In this document: positions 23,280 through 34,699 of the stretch, in pieces
How positions within the stretch are numbered: the first letter of the stretch is position 1
Layout: every line of letters begins with the position of its first letter
Origin: Sciurus carolinensis
Taxonomy: Eukaryota; Chordata; Mammalia; Rodentia; Sciuridae
Direction of reading: 5' to 3'
Assembly: GCF_902686445.1 (NCBI RefSeq)
Contig: NC_062214.1
Span: 47,501,454 to 47,565,453 of the forward strand
DNA length: 64,000 nucleotides
Position numbers and translations under genes: made by a program
Notes under the pieces: model-generated
The model's database searches: none
What the model saw: the letters and a program-made list of their open reading frames with translations, nothing else
What the model was told of the DNA's origin: nothing

Positions 23280-25190
23280 CTCTTTCTGTTACTTGTGAAA
23301 CGTGTATTCACACTGCCCTCCACACTTTAGTAATAAATCACACAGGGGCAGAGGGGTGTTCCTATTGACTATTCTCTTCATTAGCTGCAGAGCCTTTTTA
23401 GTTCTCAGGGCTGAACAACTGAGCAGCACCAAAACATCCTGAGCATTTGTCTGGAGATGGGTTTGAAGATGGTCAACAGTCCTGCCATCTTGCATTAGTG
23501 ACCATAAAACCCAAGATTTTTGTAACAACAGGTTGCACAGCTCTGTCCCCCTTGCTCATGTTCAGCAAATGTGAAGTGAATTGAAGTCAGTGAGCCATAT
23601 GGCCAGAGTCCTGAAAACCACTTATTTATACATTTCACAGCCCTGGAGGTGGCAATGTAGGTGCACTTTGATAGTCTTCCTCAGCTTGCTAGGACTAGAA
23701 GTCACAGCTTTAGACTTCAATATTAATAGAAACATTTTCTACCTCAAGTACAAACAGCTTTTGGCCCTCCCCTCAGTCCATCAGAGAACTTGCTTTGCCT
23801 TTAAACTGCCTTTAATTTATTGCACTGTCACAAACCAGGTGTTCAGGTATTCCAGAGAGTGACAAACTTGACAGGTGAACTTCATCAGAGCTTTTACCCA
23901 GCAAGTTGTCACTCTATCTTTGAGCAAAGAGGGATACCATTTCACTTTCATCTTGAAATTCCTGGATGCATGTCTATTTAAAATATCATACCTGGCATTC
24001 CTTTGGTCCCAAAGGCTGATACAAAGAAAAAGTCCAAATGTGACATATTTTTTCCATGTTGCCTCAGAAACCTAATGTGAATCCTAGTAAATTTCAGCAT
24101 TTAAACTCTTCTCTGGTAAGGTGTAGATTATGAATCATCCCCATTTTCACTTTATTATCCTAAGGCTATGACAGCATAGCCTCAAATTTCTTAATCACAA
24201 ATGTCAGAATCCTAAGGCTGTGTTGGCTATGATGCCTCTATATGGCAGGCAACACTACATGGCAACTTTGCTCTGTAGTTCTGTGGACAGGTGGGGGTAC
24301 CCTTGGACAGTGAGCCAAGTACTTCTCTCAATCAAGCAATTGACTTCAAGATAACACAATGAGTCTACACAGACAGGATCCCAGACATAGAGTGTGGAGA
24401 TTAGTGGAAAAGGTAGGCATTCATCAAATAACCACAGAAATGAAGATACAATTCCATTCTAAACTGAAATAAAAACTATACAGGAAAGGAATCTGGCTTT
24501 CATGAAACAATGTAATAAAGACTTCCCTGGTCTCGGGCAGGCATCCTGGAGACCACCTCCTGCAAAGGATATGTGGGAATTAACTAGGGGAGGAAGGATG
24601 TGCAGTAGAATATGGGATGCATTCTAAGCAGAGAAAACAGTATATGCAAAGGGCCTGCAGTGGGAGATATAATGTCCTCATGTGACTGGAATAGACTCAA
24701 CAGTAGCTGGTGATTCTGGGTCATCTGGAGGTGCTGGAAGATAGAAAGGGGCAAGAGTCTGTCCAGAAACATCTTAAGGATTTAACACTTTGTCCAAGAA
24801 CCATGGGACAGCAGTGACATATTCCAATGAGAAACTTGGGTCTAAGGGATTAGCAGAATGATCTTATCATTTTTTTTAACTTTCACTAACTTTGAATCAA
24901 CTGAAAAGCAGAGTCCCCAGTCTAATCAGATTGACTTAGTGTCTACAGCAGAGGGCTGCCCCAGGTCATTACTGTCACAGAGTGGACATACAGGGTGAGA
25001 GAACAGACCAGGGACAAGTCCCAGTTATCCCACTTGCCAGCCTTGCATGACTCCTAGAAAGCTGCTTAACCCTGTGGAGAGGGCAGAACAATAGTTTTCA
25101 CCCACACATGCTCAGTGTCACCCAATGGGCCTGGTGCCTGGCTCAGAGGAGCAAAGCTCACCAAATCACAATGAGGGACTTGGAGTGTTG
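23280..25190. other. Intergenic DNA, no gene seen
   Basis: No open frame with recognisable protein content. Around 24590-24880 there is a diverged dispersed repeat (phrase gcaaagggcctgcagtggga) whose family I cannot name. Confidence 0.4.
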
Positions 25191-25259
25191 CAGAGATTCT
25201 GTGTGTGTGTTTTATTATTTAAATTAGTCTTTCTATAGCCATTTTGAGCAGACTGTGAT

Positions 25260-25450
25260 TCCTTTTAAATCTATTTTTATTCAAGTCTAATTTGCATATG
25301 GTAAAATTCTCTGTTTTTAGGTGTACAGTTCTATGAATTTTGACATGTAGTTATGATTTCGTAGCTGCCACCCCAATCAAGATTGGGACTATTTCTGTCA
25401 CTAGCTACTTCCTACTCAGTGGCTTTGATTTGTAGCTTGAAAGGGGGCCA
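25260..25450 (-). mobile_element. Old L1 (L1M-type) 3' UTR fragment
   Basis: The phrases tctaatttgcatatggtaaa, aggtgtacagttctatgaat and gctgccaccccaatcaagat follow the reversed 3' region of ancient L1M elements. Boundaries approximate. Confidence 0.5.
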
Positions 25451-25621
25451 CAAAGAGGGATACAGATTTGGGGAGAACAGGAGGGATAGAGAATTGGGGT
25501 GATGCTTTCCAATGTCCAGGAAATTTACCCAATAATTCCCTTCCTTGAGCTCCTACCACCGGCCTGAGTAGTCAACCTTTTGACTTAGGAAGTTGCTGCC
25601 TTCTTCATCTCCTGAATTAGA

Positions 25622-25664
25622 ATATTTTTTGTCTTAACCACTGAACCACATCCTCAACCCTTCT
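25622..25664 (-). mobile_element. ID SINE fragment
   Basis: The phrase cttaaccactgaaccacatc followed by ctcaaccctt is a reversed ID 5' half. Very short. Confidence 0.4.
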
Positions 25665-25906
25665 GGAGTTCAGCATCCTGAACTCCAGAAACCACCTGAA
25701 CATACTCTCCCTGATTTATCTTTGTTTTATATGACTGCTTACCATGCTCTGGAGAGTTGCTGACAAACTGAAAAAAGAAACCAGCACCAACTCCAGGCCC
25801 TTCCCAGGGTTTTCTTTCTTCTAGAATTACATGTTAGATTTCCACAGGACCATGTCTTAGGTGAAAATATGAGAAGAAAGAAGGGAGCCAAATCTTGGCA
25901 AAGAGT

Positions 25907-25908
<2 letters not shown>

Positions 25909-25949
<41 letters not shown>
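25909..25949. repeat. (CA)n microsatellite
   Basis: About twenty CA units without interruption. The cysteine-valine-rich frame over it is an artefact. Confidence 0.95.
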
Positions 25950-25954
<5 letters not shown>

Positions 25955-26639
25955 CCTTTCGGGTTTATATCATAATTTCCAAACAATTTGTATTAATAGG
26001 GAGACTCTTATTATAAGGGTAATGGGTTAGTATGTCCAATGTCTTTGTGCAAGGTGGAGTCCCTTTTCTCAGGGGAATTAAATCCAAGCAGGGCAGGAGA
26101 CAGAAAAAGAAGGGAGGAATTAGGGAGGTTGTTGAAAAGCCCCTTAATTGCTTACTGAGTGGGATGAACAATCCCAATGGTCAGGTGAACTAACAGTTGG
26201 GGATGACTCCAGGAGGATGTGAAGAGGGCAATACTAGAGATGCTTCCATGGTTGGAAAATACAGAAAAGACAATAATGGCTGTGAAATTTCCTATTTTAA
26301 CAGGAAATCTCTTTCAGGCTTCAGGCAGAGATTCAAGGAAACGTCTGGCCTATAGCCTGGATGGCATGATTGTCACAGACCCCAACTTTGAATCCTGGTG
26401 TTTTTCATTAGATCACCAGAGCCCTCTACTGTCTGCTCCCCTACCCTAATTCAAGTGGGTGTGACTTTGAGTGATCAGATCCCCATGGTTCTTTTGTCTT
26501 CCTCAATCACACTTTTAAAACAAGTTGAAAAGGATATTGATTCATTTAGAATCTGATGTTAAAACAATGTTTAGTTTTTCCTGGGAGAGGAAATCGACTG
26601 TTTGCCTACATCTGAACCTGCTGACCACGAATAAATGAA

Positions 26640-26700
26640 GGAAGGATTCACTTGAAATAAAAAAGATAAAGGAAGGACTCACTTGAAATAAAAAAGATAG
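26640..26700. repeat. 31-bp tandem duplication
   Basis: Two adjacent copies beginning ggaaggattcacttgaaata and ggaaggactcacttgaaata, nearly identical. Non-coding. Confidence 0.85.
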
Positions 26701-27429
26701 CGCTGAGCCTAGGCATTCATTCTGGAATAACAAGAAAAAAACCTAGGTGTTGCCTGTATTATTTTATGTAGAAATGCCTGCAAGGGTCCCGGATATATTT
26801 TGGGAACCCTCCACCGAGTCAAGACCATGATGAAAATGTGTTTTTATGTTCTTTGTAATCTTGGTTTTCCTTGATGGTATAATGTTCCCACATTTAACCC
26901 AAGAATAATAGGAGACCCCAAATTAGATGTTGGAGATCTTCTGTCACTTGGCCCTACCCACACCTTAATGTCACACACTAGGGCCTTCCTACAGCTTCAG
27001 ATGGGAGACCTGAGTTCTGCGTGGGTTGGTGGCAGTCTCTCTTTGGACCTTGAGCAAGTGGGAAGAGCACTTGGGAGATGTTCCGCCCTTCTCTGTGGTC
27101 TCCTTGGGAGGACAATAGAGGAGTCTCTCCATCCCTATTCTTTAACTGAGCATATGAACAGAGAGTACAGACTAAAGCCTTCTGAACTGGATTGTACAGC
27201 TGCTGAAGGATTACTTCTCACCCTACACAAGTATCTCCCTCCTTAAGTTGTGATTGATATCCCAAATCCCACCTTTACAGTAAAGTTCCTCTGAGATGAC
27301 AGCATCCCTTGTAAGTGTCTTGAAAGAACACTTTCAGCTTCCTACACAACTTTGAATTTGCCCCATGACACTTGAGATTCCAATACCACTTTTTTCTTTA
27401 TTCACTTGCCCATCCACTAATTCCTTTGA

Positions 27430-27605
27430 GCATAAATAACGATTATGGGACATCTTTTATGTCTCAGGAACTGTGCTCACTCACCCTGTCTACTCTTCAC
27501 AGAAACCTAGTAAGGCAGCACCTGTAGCACCCCACTTTATAGCCTTAAAGAGGTTAGGTAGTACCCATGGTCAAGTGACCACTAGATGTCAGGCCCAGAT
27601 CAAAT
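27430..27605 (-). mobile_element. MIR SINE fragment
   Basis: The phrases tgtctcaggaactgtgctca, ccccactttatagccttaaa and ccactagatgtcaggcccag fit the reversed MIR consensus. Diverged. Confidence 0.6.
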
Positions 27606-27609
27606 CCCC

Positions 27610-28650
27610 ACTATGTCATCCCCACTCATTGTTAGACCTACTGGTTGCTTACAAAAGGAATTGCAGGGTTTTTGTTCTCCTCAGGTACATGCAAATAAGC
27701 CTAGAAGCAGCTGTTATCTTCCCAAATAATTGTGAACCCCAGAATGCTCTGTTACAACTCCTTAATTAGCCCATTGGCACCAAGGGCACCATTTATCTGC
27801 ACCTGCTTTGCCTCATTGATTGAGTTCTTCCTTCACAAAGACTTATTGAACTCCTGAATAGAAGCAATGCTTAACTTGCTACCTTCACAGGACACTACGT
27901 AGTAGCTGCCCCCAGCACATAGTATACTAAAGTTGAATCTTAGATGAATACTGAGATCTCCAACTGTTTTCCCACAATTACTCAGATTAACCCTGAGCAA
28001 TTCAGCATGATTTAGATGTATAAAAAATTTCAATACTTGACTGAACTCATTTTTTCTCATGTCTGCTTTATGAAAACTTTCATATCCATGCACATGAAAT
28101 TTAGCCAACTCTATCATTCTAGGAAAAGGATCCAAGAAATCTATCACAAAGACAGTATTTCTAATATCCAACATAGATGAGGATGAATGAATAATGACTG
28201 AGACCTTGGTAATAAGGAATGGTCACTTGAATTTGAGCCAAACACCCTTTCTGACTACTTTGGGTTCGAATACCTCAGAGAGCAGATAAAGTCAACCATA
28301 TGAGGAAGGACATATCCCTGGGATTCTGGAGATGCCAAAGGAAAGATTGTCCCTTTAATTCATCTCAACATATGATCCTATAATGTATTTGAAAACACAT
28401 TTACATAAGTAACTTTATATGAAGTTACAGAAAGACAAAATAAATAAGGTAACATGAACTCTTACCTTGAAAATAACCTCCTCTGGAAAGATATTTGAAA
28501 GTCAAAGATGGTGCTATGGTCAAGCAGCATGGGTGGTAGGGTGTAGACCAGTATTTAATGCATCTCATGGCATTTGCATTGTTTGTGAGCCCCATTTAAT
28601 GACATAAAACTAAGAGATGGGAGAGGAAAAGTGAAGAGATACATAACCCA
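27610..28650. other. Intergenic DNA downstream of THBD, no gene seen
   Basis: A 113-codon open frame at 27833-28174 on minus has no recognisable domain and an AT-rich codon pattern; I do not call it a gene. No repeats with confident family assignment. Confidence 0.4.
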
Positions 28651-28659
28651 AAAGTACAT

Positions 28660-30741
28660 TGTAATTTGTTTAATTTGTTTATTTTGTACAAGTATAGTCA
28701 TAAGCAAGGGTTTTGCCTGTGTTCTAGTTTAACTCCAATAAATAAATAACTATGTACAAATGTGTTGAGTTCACAAAACAGTAGAGAAAAACCTTTGCCT
28801 TACATATGATACACTTACACATATGATACATTTTTCCCCCATCCATTGAAGCATGATTCCATTTTTGGCTTAGTTGAACCAAACCTTCTTGACCCTGTGT
28901 GGTAATGTCTAGAGGTGTGTACCTAGTCTTTTCTACCAGAAAGCAAAGCTATACAATGAAAATTCCTCAGTTTCTTGAAAATAAAGGGCCTGATGTGGCC
29001 TGCTACTTATTACTGACCCATATTTAATGTTCTCCAAATAGTTGGAAACAGTCTAGAACTATTGTCTTCAAATGACTGAGCAGATAACCCCCTTGCAGGT
29101 ATTATTTAAATGCAGTTTTTCATGAACTAAGTAGGCTAGAGCCTAGGACTCTGCATATCTAAAGAGTTCCCATGGGAGGCCCAATTCTTATCCCAGAACC
29201 AGATCCAATGGCCAGGGCAAGGAGGGAGACATTCCCCAAGTGCCTCATTAAGGTGAGGTCCTAATTGAGCATTGTTATGGTTGGATATGAAGTGTCTCCC
29301 CCAGTGCAGGAGTGTTCAGAGGTAAAATAATTGGATTGAGAGCTGTAACCTAATCAGTCCATACTAATTTGAAAGGACTGAGTGGTAACTGGAGGCAGAG
29401 GAGTCCTAGTTGAAGGAGGTGGGTAACTGGGGGCATACCCTGGAAGGGTGTATCTTCCCTGTGGCCCCTTCTTTTTCTCTCTCTGCTTTCTGACCCCTCC
29501 AGGAGCTGAACTGGACTCCCCCACCATGATGTTCTGCCTCACCTTGAGCCCAGGGCAATGAAGTCAACCATCTATGAACTGAAACCTCTGAATACAGAGC
29601 CCCAAATAAACTTTCCTTCTTCTAAGTTGTTCTTGTTAGATATTTTGGTCACAGAAACATAAATTTGACTAAAAGGGCATCCCTCCATCTCCATTTCCAA
29701 GTTCCCAATTCCCCTCAAAACCAGTAGGGCAGCTTTTATTTTGAACTACAAGTGACAAGAGCAATTGAGAGTCAAATTAACAAGAAGCATGCAGCTCAAA
29801 GATTTCTTAAACTGTCCCCTGGGAGGTATTTCTCTCAATTTAGGGCAAGCATCTGAATATTTTTGACACTGTCAAAAATTAAAATAATAATAATATCAAC
29901 AACAACAATTATGATGGAAACTACATAAAAACTTAACAACAATTTCTGTTTTTCAGTCCAAGTCAAATCAACAACAATGAAACCCAGGGTCACTTTTTAA
30001 AAACTGAAGATAAAAATTCCTTGGGTTGAGTTTCTATAACAGTCCAGTGACATTAATGTAACTATTGCCTCTCAATTTTTAACATGTGCTAAAATTATTG
30101 AGCTCTGGAAGCTTAAAATTTGGGGATAAATTATCAAAGCTGGTGAAAAAGAAAATATTCTATTGTTTGGGTTTTAGTGTTTTTGTTTCTGTTTCCTGTA
30201 GGATGTCTGCCTAGATGGACAGCTAACAGCAAAGAAGTAGGGCCAAGAGAGAGGTAGTGAGGAAGAGAGAGAAAAAGGAGAGGTGGGAGGAGAGAGAGGA
30301 GGTAATAGAGAGTCACACACACATAAAGTTCATATTGGAGAGATGCAGGTAGGGAAAAAAGCAAAGGAATGAAAAAAACTAAATACTTAAAAATAATAAT
30401 AAATATGCTGGTCATCATCACTAGCTCACAAGTCAGGCCCCAAAGCTATAGACCAGTAAGGCTCACCCTTCCTGTCCCTGTGGCGAGGGCCTGGGACACT
30501 TTGCAGTCTGTGTCTTCGTTTAAATTTGCATCTCTGCCCAGTTGTTCAGTGGTGTTCTTGGAAGAGATTGGGGCTCCCCTCCTTCCAATCCTTTCCTGCC
30601 CAACTACATACAGTATGGGAGGATGGAGAAGGGTCTTCTCCAGGTGTCAAGCAAGCTAGGGTGCTTTTGAGTAGCCAACGAGAGAGGCACAGGAAGGAGG
30701 GAAAGGCCATGACAACACCCAGGTCCCTGGAGGGAGGGCCC
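28660..30741 (-). other. THBD: Probable THBD 3' UTR (limits uncertain)
   Basis: Reading minus from the THBD stop, AATAAA hexamers occur at 29740-29735 and at 28683-28678. The distal one gives a 3' UTR of about 2.1 kb, similar to the long human THBD 3' UTR; the proximal one gives about 1.0 kb. The distal version would include the MaLR LTR at 29273-29674. The whole stretch is AT-rich with several ATTTA-type pentamers on minus, as expected for an unstable endothelial message. The choice of end is inference. Confidence 0.45.
29273..29674 (+). mobile_element. MaLR solo LTR within or beside the THBD 3' UTR
   Basis: It starts tgttatggttggatatgaag, contains accatgatgttctgcctcac and ccaaataaactttccttctt, and ends near aatttgactaaaa. 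The flanks gagcat and gggcat suggest a short target duplication with one change. It is antisense to THBD. Confidence 0.82.
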
Positions 30742-32472
30742 TCAGAGTTTCTGCAGCGTCCGATCAGTTCTCACCTGCTGCAGCACCACCTCCTTGGCTG
30801 GTGACCCGCACTTGTACTCCAGCTCCGGTCGCGCATTGCCCTGCTTTTTGCGCTGGTGGCATAGGAGTGCCAAAAGTGCCACCACCAGCGACAGGCTCGC
30901 GATGGAGATGCCAATGAGCACGCCTGAATGCACAGGCCCCGCGGTAGGAGAACTTGAGGTGGAGACTGGCGTCGGACTGACTGGGAGCTCTCCAGAGCCA
31001 CCTTCGTCGTCGTCGCTGGTGGACACCTTGATAGGGTCACAGTCTGTGCCAACCTGACCCGCAAGAGCGGAGTCGGGCCCACAGATGCATTCATAGGAGC
31101 CAGGGAGGTTGCGGCACTCATGAGAACAGTATTCGTTGTCGCACTCGTCTATGTCCATGCACATGAAACCCTCGTCCAGGATGTAGCCTTCCGGACACCG
31201 GCAGGTGTCTGGACTGTTGGGGTCACAGTCTGCGGGGCATGCAGTCTCATTGCAGAACATCAGGCACCTGTGCGAGTCTTGGGGACTGGGTGCAAAGCCC
31301 TCAGCGCAGATGCAACGGTACTCTGTTGGGCTCACCGGCTGACATTGGTACTCGCAGTTAGCACCGAAACACGGATCAACGAGCTCCACGCATTCGCCAT
31401 CTACCAGTTCATAGCCAGGATAGCAGTGGCACTCAAAACCGCCCTTCGTGTTGACACAACGTTGCAGGCACGGATTTGGAACCAGCATACAGTCGTCCAC
31501 ATCCTCGCACCGGTGCTGGTCGGCCGCCAGTTGGTAGCCAGTCTCGCACATACACATGTAGGAACCCGGCACGTCGGAGTTGTTGACACAGAAGTGTTCG
31601 CAGAGATCGTTGCAGGATTGCACCATAGGTGGGGCGCAGGAGCGACCGTCTTCCTGCAGAGCGGCGTCGCCTGGGCAGAGGCAGCTGGGCGTCACAGCGC
31701 TCCGGTTGCACGCGTGCTCACAGCCTCCGTTCTCCACGTTGCAGTCCCAGGCACCGGGAGCCTCCCGACTCCAGCGCGCCTCTGCAGCTGCAGGCGGCGC
31801 AGTGCACATCAACTCCAAGTCCAAGTTCTCCACTACAGCGGAGGTGCCCACTGGCAGTGCCTGAAAGTCCCGGCCATGGGCCCCGAACGGGGTGTTATAA
31901 GTACTTGGGACGTGAACCGCAACTGCGGCGCTGGGGTCCACCGCCAGGGGCCTGCAGGAGGCTGGGAAGTGGAACTCGCAGAGGAAGCCGTCGGCCTCCT
32001 GGTTGCACTGTTGTTCCTCCCATACCGGTTCTCCAGGCGCTGAGGCTACCATTGCCGAGACAGTGACGCACAGCGGGCCGCAGAGGGGCACCCCATCGCG
32101 GTCAAGCGCCCACCTGCTGTAGCTGGTACGATTGTCACCTGTAACCCAATGGAAGCCGCGTAGGGGCCCAAGTTGCTCCGGGTCGCCGCAGCCCTGCGGG
32201 AGCTGCAGACCGATCCAAAGACGTGGACCGATGCTGTCATCGTCGCTCAGCAGCAAGGAGATGACATCGGCAGCCACCGAGGAGCGCACCGTCATCAGGT
32301 GTCCTCGCAGGCGCTTGCAGGCCTGGTTGGCAGCGAGGAAGGTCACGGGACCCGGGAAAAGCGCGAAGCACTCGTGTTCGACGCACTGACTGCTGCTGAG
32401 CTGCGGCTCTGCTGGTGCGGGAAGCCCCAGGCCCGCCGGGGCCAACATACCCAGAAGAAAGACGCCGAGCAT
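30742..32472 (-). CDS. THBD: Thrombomodulin, intronless, 576 aa
   Basis: This is an endothelial type I membrane protein that binds thrombin and redirects it to activate protein C and TAFI. The frame is open for 576 residues (human 575). Domains: signal peptide about 1-18; C-type lectin-like domain about 30-168; six EGF repeats between about 244 and 478 (starts near C244, C287, D324, C368, C407 and D440); a Ser/Thr-rich stalk about 482-514; transmembrane segment about 517-539; a short basic tail. DVDDC (324-328) and DIDEC (440-444) are calcium-binding EGF signatures. M405, between EGF4 and EGF5, corresponds to the oxidation-sensitive human methionine 388 of the mature protein. GGSG at 491-494 in an acidic context is a likely chondroitin sulfate site. 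Sequons lie at N114, N256, N297 and N408. The frame stays open 28 codons further upstream but only from a GTG, so the ATG at 32472, with A at -3, is chosen. Human THBD is also intronless. Confidence 0.98.
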   Translation of the reverse strand: MLGVFLLGMLAPAGLGLPAPAEPQLSSSQCVEHECFALFPGPVTFLAANQACKRLRGHLMTVRSSVAADVISLLLSDDDSIGPRLWIGLQLPQGCGDPEQLGPLRGFHWVTGDNRTSYSRWALDRDGVPLCGPLCVTVSAMVASAPGEPVWEEQQCNQEADGFLCEFHFPASCRPLAVDPSAAVAVHVPSTYNTPFGAHGRDFQALPVGTSAVVENLDLELMCTAPPAAAEARWSREAPGAWDCNVENGGCEHACNRSAVTPSCLCPGDAALQEDGRSCAPPMVQSCNDLCEHFCVNNSDVPGSYMCMCETGYQLAADQHRCEDVDDCMLVPNPCLQRCVNTKGGFECHCYPGYELVDGECVELVDPCFGANCEYQCQPVSPTEYRCICAEGFAPSPQDSHRCLMFCNETACPADCDPNSPDTCRCPEGYILDEGFMCMDIDECDNEYCSHECRNLPGSYECICGPDSALAGQVGTDCDPIKVSTSDDDEGGSGELPVSPTPVSTSSSPTAGPVHSGVLIGISIASLSLVVALLALLCHQRKKQGNARPELEYKCGSPAKEVVLQQVRTDRTLQKL

Positions 32473-32640
32473 GCTGTCCAAGGGTGCTGCGTGCAGGCGC
32501 CAGAAAAAGTGCAGGCTCTGTGACGGGACTGGGACCTGACCGGGGCAGAAAGGCACAGGGCGCCGCTGGCTTCAGCCACTGGCTTTGGTCCTAGCCCAGA
32601 CGCTTCTGACTGCGGCGCGCTTCCCCGGCGAGGCAGCCTC
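32473..32640 (-). other. THBD: Probable THBD 5' UTR
   Basis: The interval between the start codon and the predicted transcription start, set about 30 bases downstream of the TATA box at 32668-32675. Its length (about 168 bases) is a prediction, not observed. It is G+C-rich. Confidence 0.6.
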
Positions 32641-32667
32641 TGACATACTGGTCTGCCCGGACCGGAG

Positions 32668-32675
32668 TTTATAAA
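32668..32675 (-). promoter_or_regulatory. THBD: THBD TATA box
   Basis: The sequence tttataaa stands alone in a G+C-rich stretch about 200 bases before the THBD start codon on the minus strand. Mammalian THBD promoters are TATA-containing, and the spacing fits. Confidence 0.8.
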
Positions 32676-32699
32676 TGCGCAGCCCTCCCTCCCTGGACG

Positions 32700-32940
32700 T
32701 TCGGGAAAAGGAAGGAAGTGCCTGGTGGGAAGGGCTGATGTTGCATTCTCGGATTACTGGGTTCTCCGGACGCCTTGCGCCCGCCCTCGCGCCTGGGATC
32801 ACCTCGCTGGGATGAGTAAACCCGGTCGCCAGCGCAGGGAAGTTCTCGGGCGGGGCCGACAGGGGCAGGCGCCACGGAAGAACAGCACTCCTGTCAGCAA
32901 GACAGGTCCCGCCCGGACCACTCCGGTCTCCACCCGTGCA
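32700..32940 (-). promoter_or_regulatory. THBD: THBD proximal promoter with GC box and Ets-like site
   Basis: Upstream of the TATA box are an aaggaagtg Ets-type core at about 32710-32718 and a GC box, gggcggggc, at 32848-32856. The interval is CpG-rich and continuous with the GC-rich coding region. Known THBD control by KLF2/KLF4 and Sp1 makes such sites plausible; binding is not shown by sequence. Confidence 0.5.
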
Positions 32941-32949
32941 TCCCTTCTT

Positions 32950-34610
32950 TAAACTCTTGATCCGGATCCTCTTTTCTAATCCCTACTCCCCAAATATTAA
33001 TACCGATTTCAAGGAAATCTTGGATTGCGGGGGTTCTGGGAACAAGAGACCAAGGAAAGCTGGTTTCGAATGGGGTGGAGAGGGAAGGGTGTGGATGGTG
33101 CCTAAAACCTGCAGAACTCTTGGGGGGTAGTGTCCGGCATGAAGAGGACATTTGCCCAAGGGTGGGGAGCATGGATTTCCACAAAGATTCTATCGCTAGA
33201 AGGGACAGCTGGACCCAGCCCCTGGGTCAGGGTCCCTGGTCCCAAAGGGCAGTGGATGTGACTGTGGGCTACTATTGGGCGAACTGATGTAACACTAGCG
33301 CTCCCCACGCCCCACGTCTCCTAGTTCACAACTAGCCAGGGACCCGCGAGTCCCTGGGTATACTCTGCCAAGGTCTGATCCATCTTGTACTGTGGGAAAG
33401 TCACAAGAACACTGTCAGGGCTCCAAAATCCTATCACTCTTCAAAAGTGGTGGCAGGCCAATTCCCGAAGAGCCCCGAGGGGGCAGGCGTGTCGGGAAAC
33501 GCGTTAGTCTGGTCTGTTTTCCTCCGGCCTCACAGAGGAAAAAAAGTCCATCTCGCACCTCCACTGAAGTTGGCAGGAAGCCCCCGAATGGAGGCGCTGT
33601 GGGCTTCAAGTAGATACTACTTGGGTCTCTTTAGGAGCTTTCAATTTCAAAAAGCCCAACTGATGAGGCGCATGTAAATACCACTTGTTCTGCAAAGGGC
33701 ATCGTAGAGGGACAGGCCTGTGGATGGGCAGGGTACGGAGAGTTGGGAGGAGAGAATGGGACTCGTCACTTTCGACCTTATCCGCTTATTCACTTAGGAA
33801 GAATGCGAAGGGGTGGGTCCAAAACCGAGGAGAGAGAATGGCAAACTTTTTTTAAAAACACCCTATGCCAACTCTCCGCTGTGGTCACTTCCAGTCAAGC
33901 ACCAAAAGGCGGCGCTGTTGAACTCTGAACAAACTCAAAGAACTTGGAGGGCCTCACAGTTGACCAGCTTAAAAAAAAAAAAACGGTTAAGAGGATGAGG
34001 AGCGCGAAGGCCTCGCCCTTACTCGCCCTTAGGGTAAGAAACTTCGCTGGGGGAGGCTCCGTGTGGATTCTATGGCTTACTTGTGGGTCTTCATTACCTC
34101 GTCCAGTAGAACTCGGGCTTTAAAGTCTGTGGCATCTTCAGTTGCGAAAGACTACTTACCCACAGTGCGATATCGGCGGGAGTGCACACCACAAAAAAGA
34201 AAGAAAGGGAGGAAGCAGGTACACAGGTCCCTCCCTCCCCTCTTCATTGCCAGGACATGAGAAATTAGAGCTGGAACTTGCAGAACCTTTTAATATCCCA
34301 TTGAGGGGAGTTCTGTCCTGTCAAAACTGCCCCTGCTCTTCAGTAGGGAAACCAGAGGAGTGCCCCTGACTCCTGAGATCTGAAGCTCAGCTGCACCTCC
34401 CCTGAGGGGTGCCCTGTGAGAAGAGGGGAAAAAGGACCCTGGAATAAAGAGTAGTCTTCTGTGGGAGGCGGGAGCATTCTGATATGGGCTGGAACTGAGT
34501 CACTGTGATAGGTCTCCAAAATTGAGAATTCTTTGGGTGCATGAGGGACAGGACCATCTACACAATCTGCAGAGCCCAGGGCAGATTATAAATGTGGAAG
34601 CCTTTATGCT
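32950..34610. other. Upstream flank of THBD, no gene seen
   Basis: Unique-looking DNA of moderate G+C. Several overlapping open frames at 32894-34369 on both strands are short and family-less. It may include THBD enhancer sequence, but nothing is identifiable by eye. Confidence 0.4.
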
Positions 34611-34622
34611 TTTATCAAGAAT

Positions 34623-34685
34623 TTCAAAATCAAGTTGTACCCCATGTGTTTACAATAAAAAAAGAAAAAATAAATTTAAAAAATT
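34623..34685 (+). mobile_element. Very short L1 3' tail insertion
   Basis: The phrase gtaccccatgtgtttacaat followed by an A-rich tail resembles the tail at 56735-56776. The flanks tcaagaat at about 34615 and 34686 look like a target duplication. Confidence 0.6.
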
Positions 34686-34699
34686 CAAGAATGTGACAA

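Noticed and set aside
25739..25945. Cysteine-valine repeat peptide
   Set aside because: Translation of the (CA)n microsatellite.
27833..28174. 113-codon minus-strand frame downstream of THBD
   Set aside because: No recognisable family, AT-rich codons, no conserved context; kept only as intergenic.
31120..32043. 307-codon plus-strand frame opposite THBD
   Set aside because: Antisense shadow of a G+C-rich, cysteine-rich coding sequence; no domain and no independent promoter.
32473..32556. 28-codon N-terminal extension of thrombomodulin
   Set aside because: The extended frame begins with GTG, not ATG. The internal ATG at 32472 opens a proper signal peptide with A at -3 and gives 576 aa, in line with the human protein.
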